A stretch of DNA of 64,000 nucleotides from Spongilla lacustris (taxonomy: Eukaryota; Porifera; Demospongiae; Spongillida; Spongillidae). Positions 35,830-48,499 of the stretch are shown in pieces. The notes under the pieces are model-generated. The model saw nothing but the letters and a program-made list of their open reading frames with translations, had not been told where the DNA came from and made no database searches. Location: contig OX442433.1 of NCBI GenBank assembly GCA_949361645.1, positions 2,661,720-2,725,719 on the forward strand, written 5' to 3'. Each line of letters opens with the position of its first letter. Positions within the stretch are counted from its first letter, which is position 1. Made by a program: the position numbers and the translations under genes.

Positions 35830-38309
35830 CAGTGGCTTTATACCATATATGGCAGTGACATGTCAGGTCAACATCTAAAGAAGCCTTACAAATTATCTCC
35901 CCATAACCCAACACAGGTGTTAGGGACTAGGTCATGTGTGGTGTTATGTGATGCATCCTGCCTATTCATTCACATGCACTTTACAGGGTTAACTGACCTT
36001 ATGGTATAGTGTTATCATGAACTGCAATGTGGTGCATGGTCAGTGAATGTTTCGGTTTGAATTTACTCCATGTGTGTGGTTGTACGTTGGGAGTGTTCAG
36101 GGTTAATGAAAATAATGTTCTTAGAACTTCGACAGCTTTTAACTTGATAGCTACATGTACTTGTGTGGCCCCTTTAATCCATCAGTCCACACACACACTT
36201 GTCAACATGCACATGCACTCACACACACACTTATGTACACACATTGAGCTTGTATCTTAACACTTGGCACACTAACTGTTATTTCCCACATTGTTAACTG
36301 ACCTTACAGCTATAATGTAGCCTGGGATTTGTGGCCAATGACTTAGAGAGATTAACTTACTGTAGCCAGGACATATAGCAAGTGAGGGAATGGGAATTGA
36401 GTGATGGACCTGTTAATATCATATTCATATTGTGCACCTACATGTATGTACTTATGTTTTACAGCTGCTACATTGCTTTTATCTGATTCAGGATGCATGT
36501 ATGGTTCTTCTCCCTGCCACCCCTCCTGCACACACTGTCTCCCTTTCACACACACACACCACCCTTCTTCCCTACACACCAACTTCCTTTCCTTCCCCTC
36601 CTTCCCCCCACACTTGAGGGAAGGGATTTCCTATTGTTCACTAGCTTATGTACACATGTGGTTGTGTACATGTACATGTATGTGTGTTGCAGCTGTAGCT
36701 TTATCTGATACAAGGAACTATTTTGCTACATATAGCATAAGCCTGCTGTAATGGCCTGCTTGAGCTACATGTAACCATGTCAGCAGATAGGGTACCATGC
36801 CAATACATGTGTGTCCTCCTTCCATGGTCATACTGAACGGTCTATGAGAATGGCCTTAAATTGAGAATGTAAAATAATGTTCTAAGGTACCCTTGTACAT
36901 TTAGTTACATGTAGGCCTTCCACTGAAACAGCATGTATGGGTTAACGTTACAGCTACATGTAGTTGTGGGGTCTGTACCGTCAGTTAACCCCATTTATGG
37001 ACCATCCGTCCACACACGCTTGCACACACACTTATGCACACGCACACACGTACACTTATGCACATGCACACACATTGAGCTGGTACATATATCTTAACAC
37101 TTGGCACACTAACTATTATTTCCCACATTGTTAACTGACCTTACAGCTACATGTATAATGTAGCCTGGGATTTTGGTTAAAAATTAACTGACTGTACATG
37201 TAGCTAGGATGGACCTGGTGTTATGTTAATATCATATTCATATTGTGTACCTACGTATACATGTGGTTATTTATTAGATTTACAGCTGCCCTTGCGTGTA
37301 CTATGTACATTGCTTTTATCTGATTTCTTCTCCCTGCCACCCCTCCTGCACACACTGTCTCCCTTCCACACACACCACCCTTCTTCCCTCCACACACCAA
37401 CCTTCCTTTCCTCCCCCCCCAAATGTGAGGAAGGGCTTTCCTATTGTTTACTTATGTATTCATATGGTTGTGTATGTGTGTTGCAGCTGTACCTTATCTG
37501 ATGTAAGATGCAGAGTTCTTATTTGGCTACATATATATGAAGAGAAGCTTGCTGTAATGGCCTGCTTGAGCTACCTATGCCAGCAGATAGAGTACCATGC
37601 CGATACATGTGTGTCCTCCATATTACTCATCGTTAATGTGGTCATACAGTACCTTGATGGTCCCTGACTACCTTCATACCTTTTCATCATCTGCACATTA
37701 TGGTACGCCTGCAAAGCTGCAAAATGTGGTGGAGGCAGGGACAATAGAGAGGTACATATGCCACTGAGAACCAATCCATTGACAATGTTCGTGTTGTATT
37801 ATCCTCTCTCTCTCCTCCCATTCAACAGATCATCCTCCATCCAATATGCCAACATTTTCCTATGCTGCTGTCATTAGAAGCTATATTCATGAGTGTGTGC
37901 ATTGTGAAACTCAGTATCCTGATACATGTAGTTGGATTCTTATGCCTTCTTGTGATTTACATACTGATTTTATTTGACATGGTTATATTATTCAATATGA
38001 AAACTTTTTAAAAGCACCCTAACAAGTGTGCAATACTTGGCACATCTTTAGCTGGGGACATACAACAACTCTTAAATTCATCTGGTGAATGTTAACTTCA
38101 AGGGGAGGGTATATCCCAAAAATCTTTTACCATGCACAGTGAATGTCACAATCTGGGACAGTATCTGGTGTTTGAGCACACACCCAACTTACTCACCCCA
38201 TGCCATTGTAGGTTAGGGGGGAGTAGTGTGATGGTAGTATATATATATATAGTATAGTAGGTGTGTGTGTGTGTGTGTGTGTGTTTGGGGGAGGGGGAGG
38301 GGAATGCCA
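35830..38309. repeat. About 840-bp tandem duplication plus flank
   Basis: Blocks 36180-36790 and about 37010-37600 are diverged direct copies (CTTAACACTTGGCACACTAA at 36256 and about 37096; TCTTCTCCCTGCCACCCCTC in both). A GT microsatellite is at 38260-38284. No gene was recognised. Confidence 0.85.
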
Positions 38310-39057
38310 AATAACTTTTGTGTAACTTAAAATTTCTATCACCTGACTCAAACAATAGACAGTGAAGTGTTTCCTCTACTCTGGGACATGATTGGGACAG
38401 TATGTAATGTTTAGGTCGCATAGCAGTATGCATGGGTCATATGTTTGGGGGAGGGGGAGGGGGGGGGGGGGGTAAGTGACTTTTGTGTAGCTAAAAATGT
38501 CTATCACCTAACTCAAACAATAGACAGTGAAGTGTTTCCTCTACTCTGGGACATGATTGGGACAGTATGTAATGTTTAGGTCGCATAGCAGTATGCATGG
38601 GTCATATGTTTGGGGGAGGGGGGGGGGGGGGTTAGTGACTTTTGAGTAACTAAACATTTCTATCACCTAACTCAAACAATAGACAGTGAAGTGTTTCCCC
38701 TACTCTGGGCCTTTATTGGGATAGTATGTAATGTTTAGGTAGCATAGCAGTATGCATGGGTCATATGTTTGGGGGAGGGGGGGGGGTAAGTGACTTTTGA
38801 GTAACTAAACATTTCTATCATCTAACTCAAACAATAGACAGTGAAGTGTTTCCCCTACTCTGGGACATGATTGGGACAGTATGTAATGTTTAGGTAGCAT
38901 AGCAGTACATATGTTTGGGGGAGGGGGGGGGGGGGGGGGCAAGTGACTTTTGAGTAACTAAAAATGTCTATCACCTGACTCAAACAATAGACTCTGGGAC
39001 ATGATTGGGACAGTATGTAATGTTTAGGTAGCATAGCAGTATGCATGGGTCATATGT

Positions 39058-39091
<34 letters not shown>

Positions 39092-39370
39092 AAGTGACTT
39101 TTGAGTAACTAAAATTTTCTATCACCTGACTCAAATAATAGACAGTGAAGTGTTTCCACCTACTCTGGGACATGATTAGGACAGTATGTAGCATACATGG
39201 GTCATATGTTTGGGGGAGGGGGGGGGGGGGGGGGTAAATGCCAAATGACTTCTGTGTAAATATAACCAGACTCCAGTGAAGTTTTCCCCCTAAGTTTACT
39301 CTGGGACAGGGTTAGAATAGTATATGCATGGGTGATATGTTGGGGAAGGGAGGGGGAGGGGGGCATAATG
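38310..39370. repeat. About 150-bp tandem repeat with poly-G
   Basis: About seven copies share AACTCAAACAATAGACAGTG, TCTGGGACATGATTGGGACA and CATATGTTTGGGGGAGG, then a G-run of 8-30. Copies differ mainly in G-run length and small deletions. Confidence 0.95.
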
Positions 39371-39410
39371 ACTTAAGCGTGTTATCATGTAACTTATTGG
39401 TTAACACATT

Positions 39411-40735
39411 AATAGGAGGTGTGTGATAGTAGGGAGGGGTGTGATGGTAGGTGGGGTGTGATGGTAGGTGGGGTGTGATGGTAGGTGGGGTGTGATGGTA
39501 GGTGGGGTGTGATAGTAGGGAGGGGTGTGATAGTAGGGAGGGGTATGATAGTAGGGAGGGGTGTGATAGTAGGGAGGGTGTGATGGTAGGGAGGGGTGTG
39601 ATGGTAGGGAGAGGTGTGATGGTAGGGAGGGGTGTGATAGTAGGGAGGGGTGTGATGGTAGGGAGGGATGTGATGGTAGGGAGGGGTGTGATGGTAGGGA
39701 GGGGTAGGGGTGTGATAGTAGGGAGGGTGTGATGGTAGGGAGGGGTGTGATGGTAGGGAGAGGTGTGATGGTAGGGAGGGGTGTGATAGTAGGGAGGGGT
39801 GTGATGGTAGGGAGGGATGTGATGGTAGGGAGGGGTGTGATGGTAGGGAGGGGTGTGATGGTAGGGAGGGTGTGATAGTAGGGAGGGGTGTGATGGTAGG
39901 TGGGGTGTGATGGTAGGTGGGGTGTGATGGTAGGTGGGGTGTGATGGTAGGTGGGGTGTGATGGTAGGTGGGGTGTGATGGTAGGTGGGGTGTGATAGTA
40001 GGGAGGGGTGTGATAGTAGGGAGGGGTGTGATAGTAGGGAGGGTGTGATGGTAGGGAGGGGTGTGATGGTAGGGAGAGGTGTGATGGTAGGGAGGGGTGT
40101 GATAGTAGGGAGGGGTGTGATGGTAGGGAGGGATGTGATGGTAGGGAGGGGTGTGATGGTAGGGAGGGGTGTGATGGTAGGGAGGGATGTGATGGTAGGG
40201 AGGGGTGTGATGGTAGGGAGGGGTGTGATGGTAGGGAGGGGTGTGATGGTAGGGAGGGGTGTGGTGGTAGGGAGGGATGTGATGGTAGGGAGGGGTGTGA
40301 TGGTAGGGAGGGGTGTGATGGTAGGGAGGGTGTGATAGTAGGGAGGGGTGTGATGGTAGGGAGGGGTGTGATGGTAGGGAGGGATGTGATGGTAGGGAGG
40401 GGTGTGATGGTAGGGAGGGGTGTGTTGGTAGGGAGGGGTGTGATGGTAGGGAGGGGTGTGATGGTAGGGAGGGGTGTGATAGTAAGGAGGGGTGTGATGG
40501 TAGGGAGGGGTGTGGTGGTAGGTGGGGTGTGAAGGTAGGGAGGGGTGTGGTGTCGGGAGGGGTGTGATAGTAGGGAGGGGTGTGATGGTAGGAAAGGGTG
40601 TGGTGTTGGGAGGGGTGTGATAGTAGGGAGGGGTGTGATGGTAGGGAGGGGTGTGGTGTAGGGAGGGGTGTGGTGTAGGGAGGGGTGTGGTGTAGGGAGG
40701 GGTGTGATAGTAGGGAGGGGTCAGGTGTGAAGAGG
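39411..40735. repeat. 18-bp G-rich array
   Basis: About 73 copies of GGGAGGGGTGTGATGGTA with 17- and 19-bp variants. A 446-codon minus-strand ORF (PHHT-type repeats) is an artefact of the 18-bp period. GGG runs on plus could form G-quadruplexes. Confidence 0.97.
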
Positions 40736-40736
40736 T

Positions 40737-42030
40737 TGTATGCTAACATCTAGCTTCAATTCGTGGGCTATTTACTTTACATGTAATTAAAACGAGCGCA
40801 ACTATTATACACTCCGGTATTTGGTTTTGGTCATTAGTTAGGCCAGTTACCCGGCCGGGTAGGCTAGGACCGGAGCTAGCTAGATGGAGCTCGAGCGGTA
40901 TACGGTAATTGTAAAGTGACCTCTACGCGCGCAAAACGGTTACTAAAGCCACACCCACTGGCTAGCTCGACTGTCTTCCTTACGAACCACGCTCATCACC
41001 TTTAGACACCTTCTCTATGTCGGTGATATTAGAAAAGGAGTGGTTGATACGCAATAATATGCCCTGTTGTGCCTGTAAAACACCACGCATCTTGGCTATG
41101 TCGACTGGTAGTACTGTACCGGTAGTACCTATACCTTTCGATCGCGATTACACATTTGTAGAGTCCTTCAACCACAATCACGAATGTATCTGTAACCTAC
41201 TAGTATAGTACTCACCCGCCCGGCTATGTCGATGCGAATCTGCTTTTAATTACTGCGCACGTCACGTACTGGTACTAACTCGACACAATTAAACCTAGCG
41301 CTAGCTAGTGGCTCAACGAGTCGACAGTATTATGAATCAGCGCTAGCCGAGAACTGCATCATTTGTACGCTTGTACAACGTGATCGCTTTACAGAAGCTA
41401 GCTATCATGCATGTTGGTCTGATCGCAGCTAGTATAGTCCAGAGTGTGCATGTTCGCACGCGCGCCTCGTACGCCCTACTTTTGCTCCTGATGGTACTTG
41501 GTGCATGTACGTCCCGCTCTGACATCCGACTCCATGCACTGACAGCTAACATCTTACCGCCATGCAACCGTGACGTATGCATGAATTACATCATATATTT
41601 GTCCCACATTTTACAGTGGGGTCCAAAAAATTGCCATTGGAACAAACCGCGAAGGGGGCAAAATTATACTACTTGTGCCTAAAAATGTCTTGGTGGTTCA
41701 CATTTAATATTCCAGTTGGTAGACTTGAACTTTCCATCTGCGTGAATGGAAAGAAATTGAAGAAACATAACAATTGCATGTTCCATGTACTAACGTATGT
41801 AGTGAACACAACACTGCGTACGGAACATGAAGTGGACAGATTTTAACGGAGACAAGAACACAAAAGAGATGGGGTATCTTCATCTGTATCATAATCCGTT
41901 TGGTAGACTTAACATTTATATTCCGTTTAAGAACGGTGCGCGTTATAAGACATTTCTCCATAGACTTCCCGTTCAATTAATTTTTAACGCGTAACGCGGG
42001 TATTCAATTATTCAAGTCCGCAATAGCTGG
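40737..42030. other. Unique sequence at the right of the island
   Basis: Contains ORF 41371-41682 plus with a signal-peptide-like stretch (SYALLLLLMVLGACTS) and ORFs 41017-41208 and 41343-41582, none with a recognisable domain. It could be a promoter and first exon captured with the satellites, but support is weak. Confidence 0.35.
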
Positions 42031-42032
42031 AC

Positions 42033-42428
42033 ATGCAGCACACAGTACATTTTGATAGGTTGAAGCCATATGTGCACAGGGCAGAGCAGAAAGAAGAAAC
42101 CAGTCCTTCCCAGCAGGGTGATGTGCCAGAGGATGTGCCGTGGGAAGAGAAAAAGGCAGATTCTGGGGAGAAAATGGAGGTAGAAGCCGAGTCAGAGGAC
42201 GAAAATTATGGCATGCTGGTAGTACGGAATAGGACTGCACAGTTGGCACCAGTTGACACAGAAAATCAGGAGCCAGTTGAGCAGGAGGAGCCAGCAGGGG
42301 ACAACCTTGAAAACCCAGCCATGGAGGGTGATGACATGGAACCTCAACAGGTTGAGCAGGTCCAACTACGTCGTTCCAACCGCATAAGGCAGCCTCCTGA
42401 AAGGCTTGGAAGTGTGACTTATTTTTAG
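42033..42428 (+). CDS. pol: C-terminal end of Gypsy-1 Pol
   Basis: Starts in the integrase tail (VHFDRLKPYVHRAEQKEE), which matches Gypsy-2 (VHFDRLKPCPPN), and continues as an acidic Pro/Glu-rich tail ending RRSNRIRQPPERLGSVTYF and TAG. The (N)R..R.PPER tail is typical of Gypsy integrases. The ATG at 42033 is incidental; this is the 3' piece of pol cut off by the island. Confidence 0.88.
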   Translation: MQHTVHFDRLKPYVHRAEQKEETSPSQQGDVPEDVPWEEKKADSGEKMEVEAESEDENYGMLVVRNRTAQLAPVDTENQEPVEQEEPAGDNLENPAMEGDDMEPQQVEQVQLRRSNRIRQPPERLGSVTYF

Positions 42429-42452
42429 CATGACATGTGGACATGTCCTTTT

Positions 42453-42466
42453 GAAGGAGGAAGCAG
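42453..42466 (+). other. Gypsy-1 polypurine tract
   Basis: GAAGGAGGAAGCAG immediately precedes the 3' LTR; it primes plus-strand synthesis in LTR elements. Confidence 0.7.
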
Positions 42467-42591
42467 TGTAACGGCATCACGTGCTGAACTGCTCCAGAAC
42501 ATTCTTTTAGTATAGTATATAAGGCGTCATTTGTATGTATGTATTGCACTTCTCATTGCTATTACCATTTTGACGCTAGCTGGGTGCTACA
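42467..42591 (+). repeat. Gypsy-1 3' LTR
   Basis: 125 bp, nearly identical to the 5' LTR at 25799, followed by the CTTC target duplication. Confidence 0.95.
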
Positions 42592-42595
42592 CTTC

Positions 42596-42793
42596 CTTCA
42601 TCTCCCCTAAGCCCTGCTGTAGTGTTTCATTTACTGGGTCTGAAGTACTTGTGCAGATCCCATCATCAGCCAGTGACTTCTCTAAGATGATACCAGGTGA
42701 TTTACCAGTTGGAAACAACACTGACCTAGGTTTCTGACCAAATACTAACTCATATGGGCTTGTTCCCACTGCTTCATGAGTCTGTGTGTTCAT
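42596..42793 (-). CDS. Ginger-like integrase C-terminal piece
   Basis: NTQTHEAVGTSPYELVFGQK is the conserved region after the integrase catalytic Glu; PRSVLFPTG and SDPVNETLQQGLGEMKE follow. It is truncated by Gypsy-1 and continues at 25798. Confidence 0.75.
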
Positions 42794-42861
42794 TGCATCT
42801 ATACGAGAGAAAAAAGAAACAAGTGTTTAGTGCCACTCAGGCAAATATAATCGAACAGCAT

Positions 42862-43293
42862 TTAAAAGAGCTTACAGGCTATTTTTGGAAGCCATTCACT
42901 CCATGGTGGTGTCTTCAGCTTGCTCTTCATTATTTTACCTCCTAATTTCTTTTGAAGTGTTTGGTGAGCACATTCCACTAACCCCTGGCTCTGTGGATGA
43001 CGAGGTCGACCGCTCACTAGTTGGATTTCTGTGTGCCACATTGCTTGTAAACCTTCAATCACATGATTTACTAATTCTTGACCATTGCCTGAGTGAAGTA
43101 TGCGAGGTACACCAAAATAGGGAAAAATCTGCATGTTTAAAACATTTGCAACATTTATAGCTGTTTTGCTTTCAATGGCATAGGCAAAATTGAATTTGGA
43201 CCAATGATCTACACAATGAAGGATCCACTTCATTTCTCCGTGTGGCAAGTGCCTCATGTCTATGAGATCAATCTGGGAAATAAATGTGCACAT
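42862..43293 (-). CDS. Ginger-like integrase core
   Basis: About 143 codons of the RNase H-like integrase fold. The first acidic residue is in QIDLIDMRHLPHGE, the substrate region is VDHWSKFNFAYAIESKTA, and the second acidic position reads LHSGNGQEL where LHSDNGQEF is usual, so Asp is replaced by Gly (GGC for GAC). The Glu is in PRHPQSQGLVECAHQTL. The other copy at about 18630 keeps Asp. Loss of this metal ligand predicts no strand-transfer activity. A splice acceptor probably lies near 43276 (TTTCCCAG). Confidence 0.85.
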   Translation of the reverse strand: MCTFISQIDLIDMRHLPHGEMKWILHCVDHWSKFNFAYAIESKTAINVANVLNMQIFPYFGVPRILHSGNGQELVNHVIEGLQAMWHTEIQLVSGRPRHPQSQGLVECAHQTLQKKLGGKIMKSKLKTPPWSEWLPKIACKLF

Positions 43294-43468
43294 TTATAAT
43301 GATCCCAGATTTCAATAAAATACAATTTAGACACAGGTGTATACAATACACCATGCACACTTAAGAATACAAGGCATACATACATATACTGCAGAATGCT
43401 TTTAATGTTGATGTGCCTATACTGCATTGTGCACATGCTTTAGTAGGTTTAAAACAATCCTTTTCCAC

Positions 43469-43702
43469 TCACTTGGAGTCTAGTAAAATAGGATTTAGTG
43501 GTGCTGTAAACGTTTGACGGCTGCAAAACTGGCAAGTGGGGCACATGCTGACAAATTTCTCCACCACACTCCTTGGAATGCCTCGGTACAGACTCTGGAG
43601 CTGAATATAACAAAACATGCAATGTGGTTTGTAATGCCTTACACAATGTACATATATGTTGTATGCTTTAAATATGTCAACAAAGAAGTTATTCGCATGC
43701 AA
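43469..43702 (-). CDS. Ginger-like H2C2 zinc-finger exon
   Basis: LQSLYRGIPRSVVEKFVSMC followed by PTCQFC matches the end of the integrase H2C2 domain (C-x2-C present), which stabilises the integrase on DNA. The two His residues are expected in the preceding exon (NELLHAGYKK-like region at about 43715-43745). It joins the core exon through an intron. Confidence 0.6.
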   Translation of the reverse strand: MHANNFFVDIFKAYNIYVHCVRHYKPHCMFCYIQLQSLYRGIPRSVVEKFVSMCPTCQFCSRQTFTAPLNPILLDSK

Positions 43703-44131
43703 CTAACCTTTTCAAACGTTTTCTTGTATCCTGCATGCAACAGTTCATTGGTATGGACCTCATTGATTGTTGAGTAGAATTGCTCCACATACACGATTTT
43801 TCTGTACTGGCTCAAAAGGGAGCTGTCTTCTGTATCCTACAAAGAAGTGCATGTATTTATGCCAGAAACGTTGAGAAAATTTGTACATGTGTATGCTGTT
43901 CATTTGAAGTATTCCACTTTATATTCCAGATAGATATTGCATGCATGCTTATGATATGTGCTGCCATATAGCCATATACAGTAGAGAGGTCACCTTTACA
44001 GGTCTGAGCATAACAGCTGACACAAGTTGTATGTGACAAAGCATAGATATCATCAGAGCTATGGTGAGGACTTGTATGCTGATACGATCTACATTGTGAG
44101 ATCATGCAGTGCATGCAAACAAATAACACCA

Positions 44132-44132
44132 T

Positions 44133-44187
<55 letters not shown>
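44132..44187. repeat. (CA)n microsatellite
   Basis: About 56 bp CA repeat within the Ginger-like element. Confidence 0.98.
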
Positions 44188-44189
<2 letters not shown>

Positions 44190-44259
44190 TGATAGCAGAA
44201 CCATGGCTCACATAATTCGGATTGCTTATTTCGACACAACTGGCACGCGCTAAGCATTC

Positions 44260-44603
44260 TTACCATGGCCAGACGGCAGAATGATGAACATATTTGTACA
44301 TGTACATAAACTCTAACACCCTGCACGCATACGATACTATATACAGTACCAGCTCCTTGGTGGGAACAACGTTAACGAGGACGCCGTCTTCATCAAGGCA
44401 CGTCAAATTCATTAGCTGTATTTTATAAACTGTCGCATCTTTGTGTTGCACAAAACAGCATTTTGAAGAGATTGTTTTACACTCCCACCGAAGGCTGAAT
44501 AGTACACGCCGCTAGTTCCTCTCTTTCCATTGGGAGGGAATTTCTCTGATAGGAATGCGTCAAATTCAGACTCACTGACACCAACGATCTCAGTCATTTT
44601 CAC
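44260..44603 (-). pseudogene. Ginger-like N-terminal exon, frameshifted
   Basis: Begins MTEIVGVSESEFDAFLSEKF, PPNGKRG, then frame changes; a second frame continues KIQLMNLTCLDEDGVLVNVV. The homologous region at 19553-19900 is open throughout, so indels here are copy-specific. Function is unrecognised; its position suggests an N-terminal domain of the transposase polyprotein. Confidence 0.65.
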
Positions 44604-44720
44604 GTAACATATGATGAAAATCCGGTCGACCAGATTTTAACTCCCGAGTCCCGACCCGCTTTAAATCGGGTCAACCCGATTTAAATCGGGTCACGGATTC
44701 AAACCGGGCCGTAACAATAC

Positions 44721-44874
44721 CATTTGCAACGAAATGCATCAAGATAATCGATTTACAGCTAATCATTTTGAGACATGCAGTTACATGTATGTAACGTGTA
44801 GTATTGGTATGTGTATTGCGTCAATCTGCTGACAGTATTGTGCAGTATTCGTATGTACATGTATAGTGGCAGAT

Positions 44875-44916
<42 letters not shown>

Positions 44917-45482
44917 CGGCTCCCCCCCGCCAAATATAGTTCACTAATTATGCAGCATACAATCAGTATACGATAGCTAGCTAGCTTCGCCCATCATTTA
45001 TGCGCTGCGCATGCATAATAAGTGGATGCTTGTTTAGATGGCTAAAAATGCTCCCTCCCCCTCCATCACCACACTAATCGGGGGGCGGACCATCTATGGC
45101 ACCATGGATGGATGGTCCTAGGGGGACCGTTCACAATGCCACGAATGGTCCGGGGGGACCATCTGCAGTTGCCATGGATGGTCCGGGGGGACCAATCATT
45201 GGGGGGACCATCCGTTGTGTGACAGTCCATGACAGGAGTTCCTGTATGATAAGTTCCAGCATGCATGGATCTAATGGAAATAAAACTATTTTTAAAAGCA
45301 AAGCATGCAAACTGCTTAACTTACGTATACATGCACATCTACAAAATTCTTGGTCCACGCAATGATCAAGATCCGGGCACACATCTCGATAGATAAATTA
45401 CCTTTAAGAACTTATTAGCTGCATGTGGTCATGTCCCCAGTTGGTCCCAGTGCTGCGTATGTGCAAGTTCGCAAATCCCAGA
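44721..45482. other. Intergenic; poly-G and GGTCC cluster
   Basis: A poly-G run at about 44877-44916 with short inverted flanks is probably a MITE remnant. A cluster of ATGGTCC/GGACCAT repeats is at 45085-45235. A single 54-bp minisatellite unit ends at 45482. No gene. Confidence 0.6.
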
Positions 45483-46092
45483 CAAGGGCGGATCCAGGAA
45501 AATTGAAAGGTGGGGGGGGGGGGCTAGAAAGGGGGTCCGGGGGCTCTGCCCCCGAAAAAAATTTGAGCCATGAATTCCTGGTTTCGATACTTTTTTCCCC
45601 CAATTTTAGTCCATTTGCTTAAACGACCAGAGACAGCCCTAGCCTCTATCGAGGGGAGGGGCAAATACACGAGGGGCGCCCAAAAGGGGCGTGGCTTACG
45701 ATACTTCTGATGCGCGCGTAACCGTTTGACTCTGATAATGCATGCGAGCGCTAGAAGCTAAATTATGCTCCGCATGTAGTGGATTAGGGATTGGAGGTGG
45801 GGGGAAGGAGGCGCCATAGCCTGGGGAGGGGGGGGGGGGGGGGGCTAAGGCCCCCTGGGCGCCCCCTCCGGCCGCCTATGAACGCTCATGATCAGTGTCC
45901 CCGGCATCACACCTAAATTTTAGCAGAGATAGTCTATACTATCTCTGATTTTAGCTCTTCAAGGTACTTTACATTCTCATTGATGTTGACAGCAATTCGT
46001 CATTATTCGTGATTCGCGCAGATCTTGCAAAGGCTGATTGGGTCCACCGCTTTGTGGCGCGGGTTGTGGTATGAATATCTCATCGCCATTAA

Positions 46093-46280
46093 CACTGTGT
46101 AAAAAGGGTTGTTATACTCGCCTGTATAACATTGTTATACAAGTAGTTATACAGTACCTGTTATACACATTGCGTATAATTGTGTATAACTGTGTATAAT
46201 AGCAGTGTGTGCTGATCAAAAAACCACAGTTGTTATACACATTTTGTATAACTGTGTATAACTATGCTAATTACATTCTA
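46093..46280 (+). repeat. Left subterminal GTTATAC cluster
   Basis: About ten GTTATAC/GTATAAC motifs in both orientations; it starts with CACTGTGTAAAAAGG, which is found inverted at the right end of the element. Confidence 0.85.
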
Positions 46281-48367
<2,087 letters not shown>

Positions 48368-48488
48368 TGTAAGAGCCGGGTATACAACAGTCTCACAGGT
48401 ATCAGAACTGATCATTTCCACACAAAAATATATCTTATATATCGAGGGTGTGAGCGGGATCTTCCGCGCATGCGTTAATTATCTTACA
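48368..48488 (-). repeat. Gypsy-2 3' LTR
   Basis: 121 bp, TG...CA; one base differs from the 5' LTR. Confidence 0.96.
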
Positions 48489-48499
48489 CTACTCCCTCT

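Larger units (their letters stand above)
30330..42030. other. 11.7-kb satellite-rich island inside Gypsy-1 pol
   Basis: Pol reads VYKIKQ at about 30320 and resumes with VHFDRLKP at 42045; in Gypsy-2 these motifs are about 14 residues apart, so nearly 11.7 kb has been added. The island begins with about 600 bp of unique sequence (30330-30960; no gene), then a succession of tandem repeats listed separately, then about 1.3 kb of unique sequence. No terminal repeats or target duplication were found at the edges. Confidence 0.8.
25799..42591 (+). mobile_element. Gypsy-1: Ty3/Gypsy LTR retrotransposon, broken by a satellite island
   Basis: Bounded by short LTRs (25799-25924 and 42467-42591) starting TGTAACGG and ending GCTACA, and flanked by CTTC (25795-25798 and 42592-42595). 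Internal order is PBS, gag, protease, RT, RNase H, integrase; the pol C-terminus resumes at 42033 before the polypurine tract. Integrase following RNase H identifies the Ty3/Gypsy type. About 11.7 kb of unrelated satellite DNA (about 30330-42030) lies within the end of pol. It inserted into the coding region of the Ginger-like transposon, opposite in orientation. Confidence 0.93.
22570..44716 (-). mobile_element. Ginger/KRBA2-type DNA transposon split by Gypsy-1
   Basis: The left end TGTTACGGCCCGGTTTGAAT (22570) and the right end, reverse-complemented from 44716, are identical for about 53 bp. Both are flanked by ATAC (22566-22569 and 44717-44720). TGT...ACA termini, a 4-bp duplication and a Gypsy-type integrase fit Ginger DNA transposons. 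Coding runs on minus from about 44603 to 22997: N-terminal exon, H2C2 zinc finger, integrase core, a domain with GDYVSVRIPRIDRAS, a CXC cysteine-rich exon, an acidic region, then a Ulp1/C48 protease. KRBA2-like proteins share the integrase and downstream features. Subtracting Gypsy-1 (25799-42591) and one CTTC leaves about 5.35 kb. Frameshifts, stops and a lost catalytic Asp make this copy inactive. Confidence 0.88.

Noticed and set aside
39409..40749. 446-codon minus-strand ORF rich in Pro-His-Tyr
   Set aside because: Product of an 18-bp tandem repeat, whose period is a multiple of 3; no start context or domain.
41371..41682. Secreted protein with signal peptide
   Set aside because: One hydrophobic stretch only; no domain, splice structure or homology visible. 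Recorded within the region entry.
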